7,891 bases of DNA, from NCBI GenBank assembly GCA_009924185.1, contig RFSC01000032.1, positions 1 to 7,891 on the forward strand, given 5' to 3'. The notes beneath the pieces are model-generated. The model ran no database searches, was not told the DNA's origin, and saw nothing but the letters and a program-made list of their open reading frames with translations. How positions within the stretch are numbered: the stretch's first letter is position 1; every line of letters begins with the position of its first letter. The translations under genes and the position numbers were made by a program. Shown in pieces: positions 1 to 6,144 of the stretch. The DNA is from Actinomycetota bacterium. Its GTDB lineage: Bacteria > Actinomycetota > Actinomycetes > Nanopelagicales > Nanopelagicaceae.

Positions 1-1119
1 AATGATGTTATGAAACGGTACAAAGCTGATTCAGTACATAGCGCCTTTCCATTTGCACCTTATGGCGAGGCGAGAGATGCCGAGCTAAAAGCTGCCGGTC
101 TAGAGATTCAACAACTAGGCAGTGGATACGCGGTTGCACCAGGCCGGGTTCGTAAAGATGATGGCACCCCATATCGGGTTTACACCCCTTTTTATCGGGC
201 TTGGTTAGCGCATGGATGGCGGGCACCAGTTGCCGCTCCTAAGAATCCAAAATGGGTTACACCAAAGAGTGAGGATCAAAAGATTCCTAATTGGAAATCT
301 CCAAATGGAGTTGTAATTCAGGAAGCAGGTGAAAAAGCTGCTCTGGCTAGATTCAAGAACTTTTTGAAGAAAGCAGCTGATGATTACGGTGATGCCCGCA
401 ATATCCCTGGAGTTGAGGGAACAAGTCGACTAAGCCCTCATCTTCGCTGGGGCGAAATACATCCGCGTACTATTTTGGCCGCGCTTGGGAATTCAAAGGG
501 TCACGAGGTTTACCGAAAAGAAATAGCTTGGCGTGAGTTTTATGCCGATGTATTGCATCACAACCCTCATACCTCTAGAGATTATTACGATGCGAAGTTC
601 AAGAAGATGAAATATGACAAGCCAAGTAAGCAGTTTGAGGCTTGGTGTAAGGGTCAGACCGGATTTCCATTTGTTGACGCCGCTATGCGTCAACTGGTCG
701 CAGAGGGTTGGATGCACAATCGCACCCGCATGGTGGTCGCATCCTTCTTGGTCAAAGATCTGCACATTGAGTGGCAACATGGTGCGAATTTCTTCATGAA
801 ATACCTAATTGATAATGATGTGGCATCTAATTCACATGGCTGGCAATGGACCGCAGGGTGTGGCACCGATGCCTCGCCTTATTACCGGGTTTTCAATCCG
901 ATAGAGCAGGGCAAGAGATTTGATCCAGATGGCATTTACATAAAGCGATTCATTCCAGAGTTATCGCACTTGAGTGGTGAAGATGTTCATGAGCCATGGG
1001 AAGCAGATGATGGCTATGAAAAGGGATACGTGAAACGCATCGTTGACCATGCAGCAGAAAGGCTTGAGTCGTTAGCTCGCCTTGAAGAAATCAAAGCGGC
1101 CAAACCACTCAAGCCTTAA
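1..1119 (+). CDS. phr: Deoxyribodipyrimidine photolyase, class I (5'-truncated by window edge)
   Basis: Light-driven flavoenzyme that splits UV-induced pyrimidine dimers in DNA. The frame is open to base 1, and residues before the first ATG (base 10) already fit the family, so the true start lies outside the window. Numbering from that ATG: the end of the N-terminal antenna domain includes PYRVYTPFYRAW (54-65). The FAD-binding helical domain holds TSRLSPHLRWGE (138-149), EIAWREFY (171-178), GWMHNRTRM (233-241) and NSHGWQW (274-280). By recalled alignment to E. coli PhrB, N274 matches the flavin-contacting N378, W255 and W278 match triad residues W359 and W382, and W280 matches W384. The outer triad residue W306 is Tyr here (Y202). 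The absent N-terminus prevents judging the antenna cofactor. CPD specificity is inferred from family; a cryptochrome-like role is less likely. It converges on the next gene with a 10-bp gap. Confidence 0.93.
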   Translation, partial: NDVMKRYKADSVHSAFPFAPYGEARDAELKAAGLEIQQLGSGYAVAPGRVRKDDGTPYRVYTPFYRAWLAHGWRAPVAAPKNPKWVTPKSEDQKIPNWKSPNGVVIQEAGEKAALARFKNFLKKAADDYGDARNIPGVEGTSRLSPHLRWGEIHPRTILAALGNSKGHEVYRKEIAWREFYADVLHHNPHTSRDYYDAKFKKMKYDKPSKQFEAWCKGQTGFPFVDAAMRQLVAEGWMHNRTRMVVASFLVKDLHIEWQHGANFFMKYLIDNDVASNSHGWQWTAGCGTDASPYYRVFNPIEQGKRFDPDGIYIKRFIPELSHLSGEDVHEPWEADDGYEKGYVKRIVDHAAERLESLARLEEIKAAKPLKP

Positions 1120-1129
1120 CTTCCGCTAC

Positions 1130-2563
1130 TTAAACTAAGAAGTTAGTGAACTGCCAAGGATCGTTACGATCAACCTTCTTGTCATTCCATCCTTCAAAGA
1201 GATCTTTACGGTTCATCAATGGATCCCAATCAGCTGCCTGGGAGTGGATTCCGCCCCAATACTTCTCGGCATAACCCAAAACTTCACGCCATGGAAGATC
1301 ATCTGGCACCAACAATCCTTTGTCAGGATTCTTCATAGCCCAAGCAACTGCTGCATAAACAGCTGAGGAAACTTGAACTGTTGTGGCTGATTGACCAGGA
1401 ATTAACTTACGAGAGTCATGAATATTGAGTAATGATCCGGTCCACCAAGACTTATATGGGTGGCCCATTAGAAGCACACCAAGACGATCATCACCCTCGG
1501 TGATTTCATCATTCATGATGCGTTGGTTCTTATGAAGATCCCAAGAACGCATCTCTAGCTCTTTTAATGAAGAGATAGCTTCATTGGTAGGGCAGTAGGC
1601 GTAATGAACGGTTGGACGATAGAGCGCGTTGTCACCATTCCAAACTGTTAGGTGATCTGAGATGGTGAAGGCTTCACCATGACGGATTACCATGCCATGG
1701 ATTTCAAAGTTAGGAACCCAGGAACGAACCCAAGTGGTTGCACCTGGCTGTGCGATGGCAATCTGGTTCTTTGGTCCAACTTGATGCTCATAAGCATTTA
1801 CTGGCAGGGTCTTTTCATGGGTTCCCCAGCCCAGCTCTGCTGGTGCAACACCTTCTTCGTAAAGACCTTCAACTGACCAGGTATTAACAAACTCGCCCCA
1901 TTGTTTTGGTTTATTGGTTACCTGAGTGTCACGTTCTGAGATGTGAATGACCTTAACTCCAAGAAGATGCGCCAGCTGGTTGTAACTTTCGGCGGTTAGT
2001 GCAGCCTCAACACCATTTGCTGCTTTGCCATCTTTCAATGCTTGGGTTGCGATATCAACTAGTGATTTCTTAACTAAGTGTGAAACCAAACCTGGATTCG
2101 CACCATGCTCGACGATTGCTGTGGCGCCTGTCTTTGTCCACTTAGATTTCATCTCACGCATCCGCATGTGACGGTAGTAAAGAGTGCGCTCTAGTGGGTG
2201 CTTATTTGATCCACCTTCATATGGATCCCATTCTTCAACAGAGGTATTGAGGTACATGACACCATGGTCATAGCACCAAGTAAGGATTGTGTTGGCATCA
2301 ATGTTCCAAGCCAAGTCAAGAAGGAAATCTCCGGCCTTTAAATACTTCGAAAGTTGGGCATCTAGATTTTCACGGTTAATGACATCCTGTACATAAGTCG
2401 CGCCCTTATTCAACGCATCTTGTACGCGAGCACGATTGTCTCGCTGATCCATAATTGTGATTTGTTTTGCATCAACTAGATGCTCGATAAGAAGTGGTAA
2501 AACAGATTGTGAAACTGAACCTGCGCCGAGAATTAGAACTCGATTAGCGAACTTTTCTGCCAA
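1130..2563 (-). CDS. hss: Homospermidine synthase
   Basis: NAD-dependent cytosolic enzyme that makes homospermidine from two putrescines (or putrescine plus spermidine) by oxidation, imine formation and reduction. The 477 residues match the length of the Blastochloris viridis enzyme. Visible features: Rossmann motif GAGSVS (13-18, Ser replacing the third Gly), EHGANPGLVS (152-161), HISERDTQ (207-214), NTWSVEG (227-233), AELGWGT (242-248), IRHGE (293-297) and the C-terminal DPWQF (468-472). By recalled alignment, substrate-pocket residues N162, E210, W229, E237 and H296 of the viridis enzyme correspond to N156, E210, W229, E237 and H295. The start is TTG: an in-frame TAA lies immediately upstream, AGGAGG sits 8 nt before it, and the next Met (38) would remove the Rossmann motif. 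A 98-bp gap with a structured leader separates it from the upstream cyclase gene. No nearby putrescine-forming gene is seen. Confidence 0.9.
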   Translation of the reverse strand: MAEKFANRVLILGAGSVSQSVLPLLIEHLVDAKQITIMDQRDNRARVQDALNKGATYVQDVINRENLDAQLSKYLKAGDFLLDLAWNIDANTILTWCYDHGVMYLNTSVEEWDPYEGGSNKHPLERTLYYRHMRMREMKSKWTKTGATAIVEHGANPGLVSHLVKKSLVDIATQALKDGKAANGVEAALTAESYNQLAHLLGVKVIHISERDTQVTNKPKQWGEFVNTWSVEGLYEEGVAPAELGWGTHEKTLPVNAYEHQVGPKNQIAIAQPGATTWVRSWVPNFEIHGMVIRHGEAFTISDHLTVWNGDNALYRPTVHYAYCPTNEAISSLKELEMRSWDLHKNQRIMNDEITEGDDRLGVLLMGHPYKSWWTGSLLNIHDSRKLIPGQSATTVQVSSAVYAAVAWAMKNPDKGLLVPDDLPWREVLGYAEKYWGGIHSQAADWDPLMNRKDLFEGWNDKKVDRNDPWQFTNFLV

Positions 2564-2571
2564 TTAGGGAA

Positions 2572-2577
2572 CCTCCT
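2572..2577 (-). promoter_or_regulatory. Ribosome binding site fixing the TTG start of homospermidine synthase
   Basis: The minus strand reads AGGAGG (within TAAGGAGGT) with 8 nt before TTG at 2563-2561. The codon directly before TTG is an in-frame TAA, so no upstream start is possible. Confidence 0.85.
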
Positions 2578-2606
2578 TAAGGGGTTTTAGATCTCACCTC
2601 ATATGT

Positions 2607-2637
2607 CGAGCCCCCAGGGAATCTGGGTTGCGGCTCA
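2607..2637 (-). promoter_or_regulatory. Bulged hairpin in the 5' leader of homospermidine synthase
   Basis: On the minus strand GAGCC (2636-2632) pairs with GGCTC (2612-2608), a T-G pair can close the base, and inside it CCCAG (2627-2623) pairs with CTGGG (2617-2613). This makes a two-part, 10-bp stem with a one-sided 4-nt bulge (GCAA) and a 5-nt loop (ATTCC). A -10-like TATAAA at 2647-2642 would start transcription near 2636-2635, putting the hairpin at the extreme 5' end of a roughly 72-nt leader; no good -35 accompanies it. No T-run follows, so it is not a standard terminator. The run of five G in the 3' arm could alternatively pair with CCCC at 2584-2581, next to the Shine-Dalgarno. It could be a riboregulator, a stabilising 5' stem or chance; I recognise no known riboswitch class. 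Confidence 0.4.
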
Positions 2638-2661
2638 TTGGTTTATACGGACAGCAGAAAT

Positions 2662-4065
2662 TTACAACCTCATGCCTTGTGAGCCTAATTCTGGAGCCCA
2701 AGTGACAACTCCAGCCTTGCTCCGTTTGGCTCGATACATCGCCTCATCAGCTCGGCGCAGCAGCTGATCCGCCAGATTCTCACCTGGAAGATTTTTTGCC
2801 TCCCCAATCGAAACATCTAACTTCAGCTCCAGCCCTTCCAAGATAAAGGGATAGGACAAGGTGGCACGAAGCGCTTGCGCTATTTCAAAGCCATCCTCGC
2901 CGGCTATCAACGCCCCAAACTCATCACCGCCTAGGCGGGCGAGCAATGAACCTTCAGGAATCAAACGCTTTAATCTATTTGCCACCTGCGCCAAGAGTTG
3001 ATCACCAACATCATGACCGTGGTTGTCATTTACTGGCTTAAATCCATCTAAATCCATAATCAAAACCGAGCCGGGCTTCTGTAGGAACTCCTCGAACTCC
3101 ACCATAAATCTTCTTCGGTTCGCGAGTCCTGTTAACTCATCGGTGCGGGCCAGGATCTGTTCATTGCTCATATTGCGGGCATCATTAATCGCAACGCCCA
3201 TCCGCATAAAGGAGAGCGCGATTGTTGCAAAGGCAGGAACCAGGATAAATCTTGGGAAGTACTGTGGTTGAAATACTGCAATGGCCAAGATGGTAGAGCT
3301 ACCAAGCAAAGCCAGTGTCGCAGCGGTTGGATTAAAGCTACGTGGAGCATTGGTTTCATCACCGCGGTGCCAAATAGCCTCTGAGATAAGAATGAACCCT
3401 ATTAACCACCCAATATCTGTCATGGAGCCAAATTCATAACTGCCAGCTTGTGATGAGTATAGGAAGTAGAAATCTGAGACTGTATATACCAATACCCCAG
3501 AAGTCAGAAGTAGGTTTCGTAGCGAAAATCTATGGAGCATGGACAGAGTAAAGACAGTCACCAACAAAATGACATCGCCAACTGGATAAAGAATCGCTAG
3601 AAATACCTCAAAACTACTTCCTGAAATACTGGTCATTGCTGGACGGATCAGAAATGCAGAGAGAATCGTGGTGCAGCCCAACGCGATAATCAAAGTATCT
3701 AATATCTCCAGAGATTTACTTGAAACTTTAAATCGAATTGCTCTAGTTATTCCATAGAGGGCGATTGGGTAAAACAGAGCGTATGAGATTTGCCCTAGTT
3801 GATGCAGATCCAAGGCAAAGAAACTCTCTAGAGATGAGGCGATTGAACCAATGCTCCACACCAATATCGCTGCGGTAACCCCAAGACGTCCTGGCCGATC
3901 ATCTGGAACAGGGGAGAACAGCAATGTTAAGGCTGCAAAAACCGCCACTAAGTTGAAGAGCAATAGATCAAGCTGCCAAACCGGTGCTGTGTCATTTCTG
4001 AGAATCACATAGGCAGTTAGCGCCACAATAGCCATGACCCTAAAAGTCAGATAAATTCTCACCAT
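2662..4065 (-). CDS. Multi-pass membrane GGDEF-domain diguanylate cyclase
   Basis: Predicted inner-membrane enzyme that makes cyclic di-GMP from two GTP. Residues 1-290 hold roughly nine hydrophobic segments (clear ones near 31-51, 61-78, 121-140, 153-174, 184-203, 215-231, 249-265 and 271-289). This looks like an integral-membrane sensor region; I do not recognise a named MASE type. A short linker leads to the GGDEF domain (about 303-456), with DELTGLANRRRF (309-320), MDLDGFKPVNDNHGHDVGD (337-355) and an intact GGDEF signature at 379-383, so it should be catalytically competent. The product-inhibition RxxD site normally just upstream is absent (PEGS at 370-373), and there is no EAL domain. 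The ATG at 4065 lacks a clear Shine-Dalgarno; a leaderless message, or initiation at Met11 (4035) preceded by AGGG, are both possible. It diverges from the Rieske gene across 23 bp. Confidence 0.88.
   Translation of the reverse strand: MVRIYLTFRVMAIVALTAYVILRNDTAPVWQLDLLLFNLVAVFAALTLLFSPVPDDRPGRLGVTAAILVWSIGSIASSLESFFALDLHQLGQISYALFYPIALYGITRAIRFKVSSKSLEILDTLIIALGCTTILSAFLIRPAMTSISGSSFEVFLAILYPVGDVILLVTVFTLSMLHRFSLRNLLLTSGVLVYTVSDFYFLYSSQAGSYEFGSMTDIGWLIGFILISEAIWHRGDETNAPRSFNPTAATLALLGSSTILAIAVFQPQYFPRFILVPAFATIALSFMRMGVAINDARNMSNEQILARTDELTGLANRRRFMVEFEEFLQKPGSVLIMDLDGFKPVNDNHGHDVGDQLLAQVANRLKRLIPEGSLLARLGGDEFGALIAGEDGFEIAQALRATLSYPFILEGLELKLDVSIGEAKNLPGENLADQLLRRADEAMYRAKRSKAGVVTWAPELGSQGMRL
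4029..4057 (+). promoter_or_regulatory. Possible promoter of the Rieske gene, inside the divergent cyclase gene
   Basis: TAGCCA (4029-4034), a 17-nt spacer and TAAATT (4052-4057) resemble a sigma70-type promoter, placing the start near 4064, about 25 nt before the Rieske ATG. The match is partial. With only 23 bp between the two start codons, any promoter here must overlap the 5' end of the cyclase gene. Confidence 0.3.
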
Positions 4066-4077
4066 TGAATCGTATTT

Positions 4078-4083
4078 AGGAGA
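4078..4083 (+). promoter_or_regulatory. Ribosome binding site of the Rieske gene
   Basis: AGGAGA ends 5 nt before the ATG at 4089 and supports that start, which retains the twin-arginine signal peptide. Confidence 0.7.
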
Positions 4084-4088
4084 AGCAA

Positions 4089-4514
4089 ATGGAAAATCAA
4101 AAAGAGGTTTCTCGTCGGGCAGTCTTGTGTGGACTTGCGGTACTCACGCTGGGATTAGTTCCTGATAAAGCTATTGCTGCAACCGGTGTCAGGGTGCTAG
4201 CCAATGGAAAGGTTGATGTAACGCTCTCTAGAAATCCAGCGCTCCGTAAAGTTGGCGGCGTAGTTCAATTTACTAATGGCGCGGGCCAAGAAATCGCATT
4301 GGTAAGAACTGGTAAAGGAGCTAATGCCTACCGCGCCTTGAATCTCTCTTGTACCCATGAAGGTGAGACCGTTGTAAAGAGTGGAAGCAAGTGGGTTTGC
4401 CCAGAACATCGCGCAGAGTTTGGCATCAACGGTGATGTAAAGATCGGCCCCGCAAAGAGAAATCTTGAATCAATTCCAGTCAAGGCTACAAAGACAAAGG
4501 TCACGGTTGGTTAA
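4089..4514 (+). CDS. Tat-exported Rieske [2Fe-2S] protein
   Basis: Small (141-residue) electron-transfer protein predicted to act outside the cytoplasmic membrane. The N-terminus carries a twin-arginine signal (SRRAVL at 8-13), a hydrophobic stretch (12-24) and a likely cleavage site after AIA (28-30), so the cofactor is probably loaded before export. The mature part is a single Rieske domain: C88-T-H90 and C104-P-E-H107 supply the two Cys and two His ligands. Thirteen residues separate H90 from C104, slightly short for the family. The extra disulfide cysteines and the GS of cytochrome bc1 Rieske proteins are missing, so it is unlikely to be a bc-complex subunit and may have a lower potential. 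No oxygenase, oxidase or cytochrome gene adjoins it, so its redox partner is unknown. A strong terminator directly follows, suggesting a single-gene transcript. Confidence 0.87.
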   Translation: MENQKEVSRRAVLCGLAVLTLGLVPDKAIAATGVRVLANGKVDVTLSRNPALRKVGGVVQFTNGAGQEIALVRTGKGANAYRALNLSCTHEGETVVKSGSKWVCPEHRAEFGINGDVKIGPAKRNLESIPVKATKTKVTVG

Positions 4515-4530
4515 ACCGTGACCTTTATTT
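4496..4530 (+). terminator. Strong intrinsic terminator, probably bidirectional
   Basis: AAAGGTCACGGTT (4496-4508) is perfectly complementary to AACCGTGACCTTT (4514-4526), giving a 13-bp stem with a 5-nt loop. It overlaps the last codons and TAA of the Rieske gene and runs into TTTATTT. Read from the other strand the same stem is followed by a T-rich stretch (TTTGTCTTTGT), so it could also end the convergent coiled-coil gene, whose stop lies 28 bp away. Confidence 0.88.
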
Positions 4531-4553
4531 AAGGCTTGCTTTTTAGAGGCCTT

Positions 4554-5252
4554 TTATAGACCTGGTCGGCAGGCGTTTCTTCTGTTCTGCTGAGTTGAGG
4601 CAACCTCAACCTTGGTGTTTTCAACTGTCTGCAAGACGGTCAGCTTCTGCTTTTCCTTCTTGGCAACCTCATTAATCTTGTCTCGGAGGCTTGCAGCAGA
4701 TCTTTCAAAATTCTTTGCTGCCAACTCATAGCTACGAGCCGCCTTAGTCCAGGTCGCTGCATTTGCAGTGAACTGCTTGCCAGCCGCTGTAGTTAAACCA
4801 GCTTTAGTTGCATTGTCAGAGTTGATCTTTGCATCGGCCAGAGCCGCTGCTTGTTTGGTTTTGGCATCAGCAGCCTTCTGATCAAATACCTTCGCGTCAG
4901 CCTCATCCTTTGGAGCCTCTGCCTTCAGCGAGGCGATCTCTGTATCCAACATGGTTACAGCTTGAGCTGCTGAATCTGTAATGGTTTTCAAGCGTGCGCT
5001 TGATTCTCTAAAAAGCTGGTTTGATTCGATGCAACCAACCCAAACCCAAGTTAGTCGAGCGTTCTTAACAGTTGGGTTCTTGGTACAAACGTAGTTGTCG
5101 CCACCAATCTTTGTTTTGGCATTTGCCTTAGTGCAACGAGCTCCAGCTTTATTCGCAGCCTCAGCCGGGATTACGGCGGTCATTGCCATCAGCAATGAAG
5201 AAGCGGCTAAAAGGGTTGCACCTTTGCCAATGAACTTGAATGAATTGCGCAC
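4554..5252 (-). CDS. Exported alanine-rich coiled-coil protein of unknown function
   Basis: I do not recognise a named family. The frame opens further upstream (to 5351), but GTG at 5252 is the likely start: AGGAGG lies 6 nt before it, and it places a classic Sec signal peptide at the N-terminus (basic RNSFKFIGKG, hydrophobic 11-28, AEA cleavage near residue 32). The 232-residue product then has a short Cys/Trp segment (C40, C56 in DNYVC, a WVWVGC stretch ending at C74), followed by an Ala/Lys/Glu/Asp-rich region (about 85-220) predicted to form long helices or a coiled coil, and a C-terminal CRPGL with C228. Four cysteines in an exported protein suggest disulfides, perhaps linking head and tail. 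The Cys/Trp segment recalls small repeated domains of exported actinobacterial proteins (from memory). A surface or envelope role is inference. It converges on the Rieske terminator. Confidence 0.75.
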   Translation of the reverse strand: MRNSFKFIGKGATLLAASSLLMAMTAVIPAEAANKAGARCTKANAKTKIGGDNYVCTKNPTVKNARLTWVWVGCIESNQLFRESSARLKTITDSAAQAVTMLDTEIASLKAEAPKDEADAKVFDQKAADAKTKQAAALADAKINSDNATKAGLTTAAGKQFTANAATWTKAARSYELAAKNFERSAASLRDKINEVAKKEKQKLTVLQTVENTKVEVASTQQNRRNACRPGL

Positions 5253-5258
5253 CAGATT

Positions 5259-5264
5259 CCTCCT
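5259..5264 (-). promoter_or_regulatory. Ribosome binding site deciding the GTG start of the exported protein
   Basis: The minus strand reads AGGAGG with 6 nt before GTG at 5252-5250. The longer open frame starting at 5351 has no comparable site and would put 33 non-signal-like residues ahead of the signal peptide. Confidence 0.8.
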
Positions 5265-5339
5265 GTTAAAGCCTTTTACAGCCGCTAAATATGTCCCAAT
5301 ACTAAAGGTATGGAACTCACAATTAGGTGAGGGAAACTC

Positions 5340-5357
5340 CACAGAGTTCACAGAGTT
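5340..5357. repeat. Tandem 9-bp direct repeat in the gap between the SDR and exported-protein genes
   Basis: CACAGAGTT occurs twice without a gap (5340-5348 and 5349-5357). On the minus strand this reads AACTCTGTG twice and then GAGTTT, so either copy of AACTC can pair with the trailing GAGTT to make a short hairpin 10-20 bases after the SDR stop. It may be a weak terminator for the SDR operon, a binding site upstream of the exported-protein gene, or simple slippage. Confidence 0.5.
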
Positions 5358-5366
5358 TGCTGAGAG

Positions 5367-6136
5367 CTAGCGCCTTTGTCGGACACGAACGTTCATGCCC
5401 ATCTTTCTAATCAGTGGACGAGGTCCAAATCGGGTGATGAAGGAGATCACTTTGTAAATCCCACCCGGTACTGAAATTGCCTTGCCAGCTTTTGCCGCTT
5501 TCCATGCATCAGCCACAACCTCATCCGCGCTTAACCAAAGCCAGTTTGGCACCGCACCCATCTTCATGCCACCTCTTTGGTGGAACTCAGTCCTAGTGAA
5601 ACCTGGACAAAGTGCATGGACTCTCACATTTGTATCGCGAAGTTCAGTATGTAGTGATTCACTCAAAACCGTTAGATATGACTTCGCTGCGCTGTAGGTT
5701 CCATCCAGCTAGCAACACTTGAGACATTGATAATGGTGCCGTTATTTCTCTGCTTCATAGCGGGCAGGACCGCGTGCATCAATCTCATCGGTGCGGTAAC
5801 CAATACATCCAGCAAAGCGATCTCTTCTGCAGTGTCACTAACTGTGAAACTCTTGTTGATTCCAAAGCCAGCATTGTTTACCAACACGTCAACCGGTCTG
5901 CTGATGTTTTGAAGGCGCAACTCAAGACGACGAATATCTTCATCCCGCGATAAATCCGCTTGGATAACCTCAACCTCTACACCAAACTTATTTCGCCAAT
6001 GCTCAGCTTTCTCATTGAGCCGATTGAGGTCTCGTGCCACGATAACCAAATCATGATTTTCTTGAGCCAAAAGCTCGGCGAAGGCCGCACCAATTCCGAC
6101 GGTCGCGCCGGTTATTAATGCGATTGGTCTAGTCAT
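5367..6136 (-). pseudogene. Short-chain dehydrogenase/reductase with a frame disruption
   Basis: NAD(P)-dependent oxidoreductase of the classical SDR superfamily; substrate unknown. The first part (start 6136) shows TGATVGIG (9-16), R35 after the second strand (favouring NADP), VNNAG (86-90) and NVSS (137-140), then runs into a stop after residue 154 (MEPTAQRSHI). The true continuation is in another frame: YSAAK (Tyr codon 5696-5694), then SESLHTEL and PGFTRTEF, ending at 5367. The join lies near 5697-5703, between the catalytic Ser and the catalytic Tyr/Lys, so the shortened product would be inactive. The 770-nt span is not a multiple of three. The later fragment has no convincing start or Shine-Dalgarno. 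The gene begins 8 bp after the upstream dehydrogenase stop, without its own clear ribosome site, suggesting an operon with translational coupling. It could be a real mutation or a sequence error. Confidence 0.82.
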
Positions 6137-6144
6137 AGATTCAA

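Noticed and set aside
1116..1146. Inverted repeat TAACTTC / GAAGTTA spanning the convergent stops of photolyase and homospermidine synthase, as a terminator
   Set aside because: The 7-bp AT-rich stem has a 15-nt loop and no T-run, so it is too weak to call.
4531..4553. Second hairpin AAGGC / GCCTT after the exported-protein gene
   Set aside because: The 5-bp stem with a 13-nt loop is far weaker than the adjacent 13-bp terminator, which can serve both genes.
5253..5351. Longer form of the exported protein starting at ATG 5351
   Set aside because: It would add 33 residues before a clean signal peptide and has no Shine-Dalgarno, while GTG at 5252 has a perfect one.
5367..5666. Independent 99-residue gene
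   Set aside because: It is the C-terminal half of the frameshifted SDR. It begins inside the conserved region after YSAAK, with a TTG that has no ribosome site.
5690..5712. Programmed ribosomal frameshift in the SDR gene
   Set aside because: No slippery heptamer or downstream structure is seen, and SDR genes are not known for recoding.
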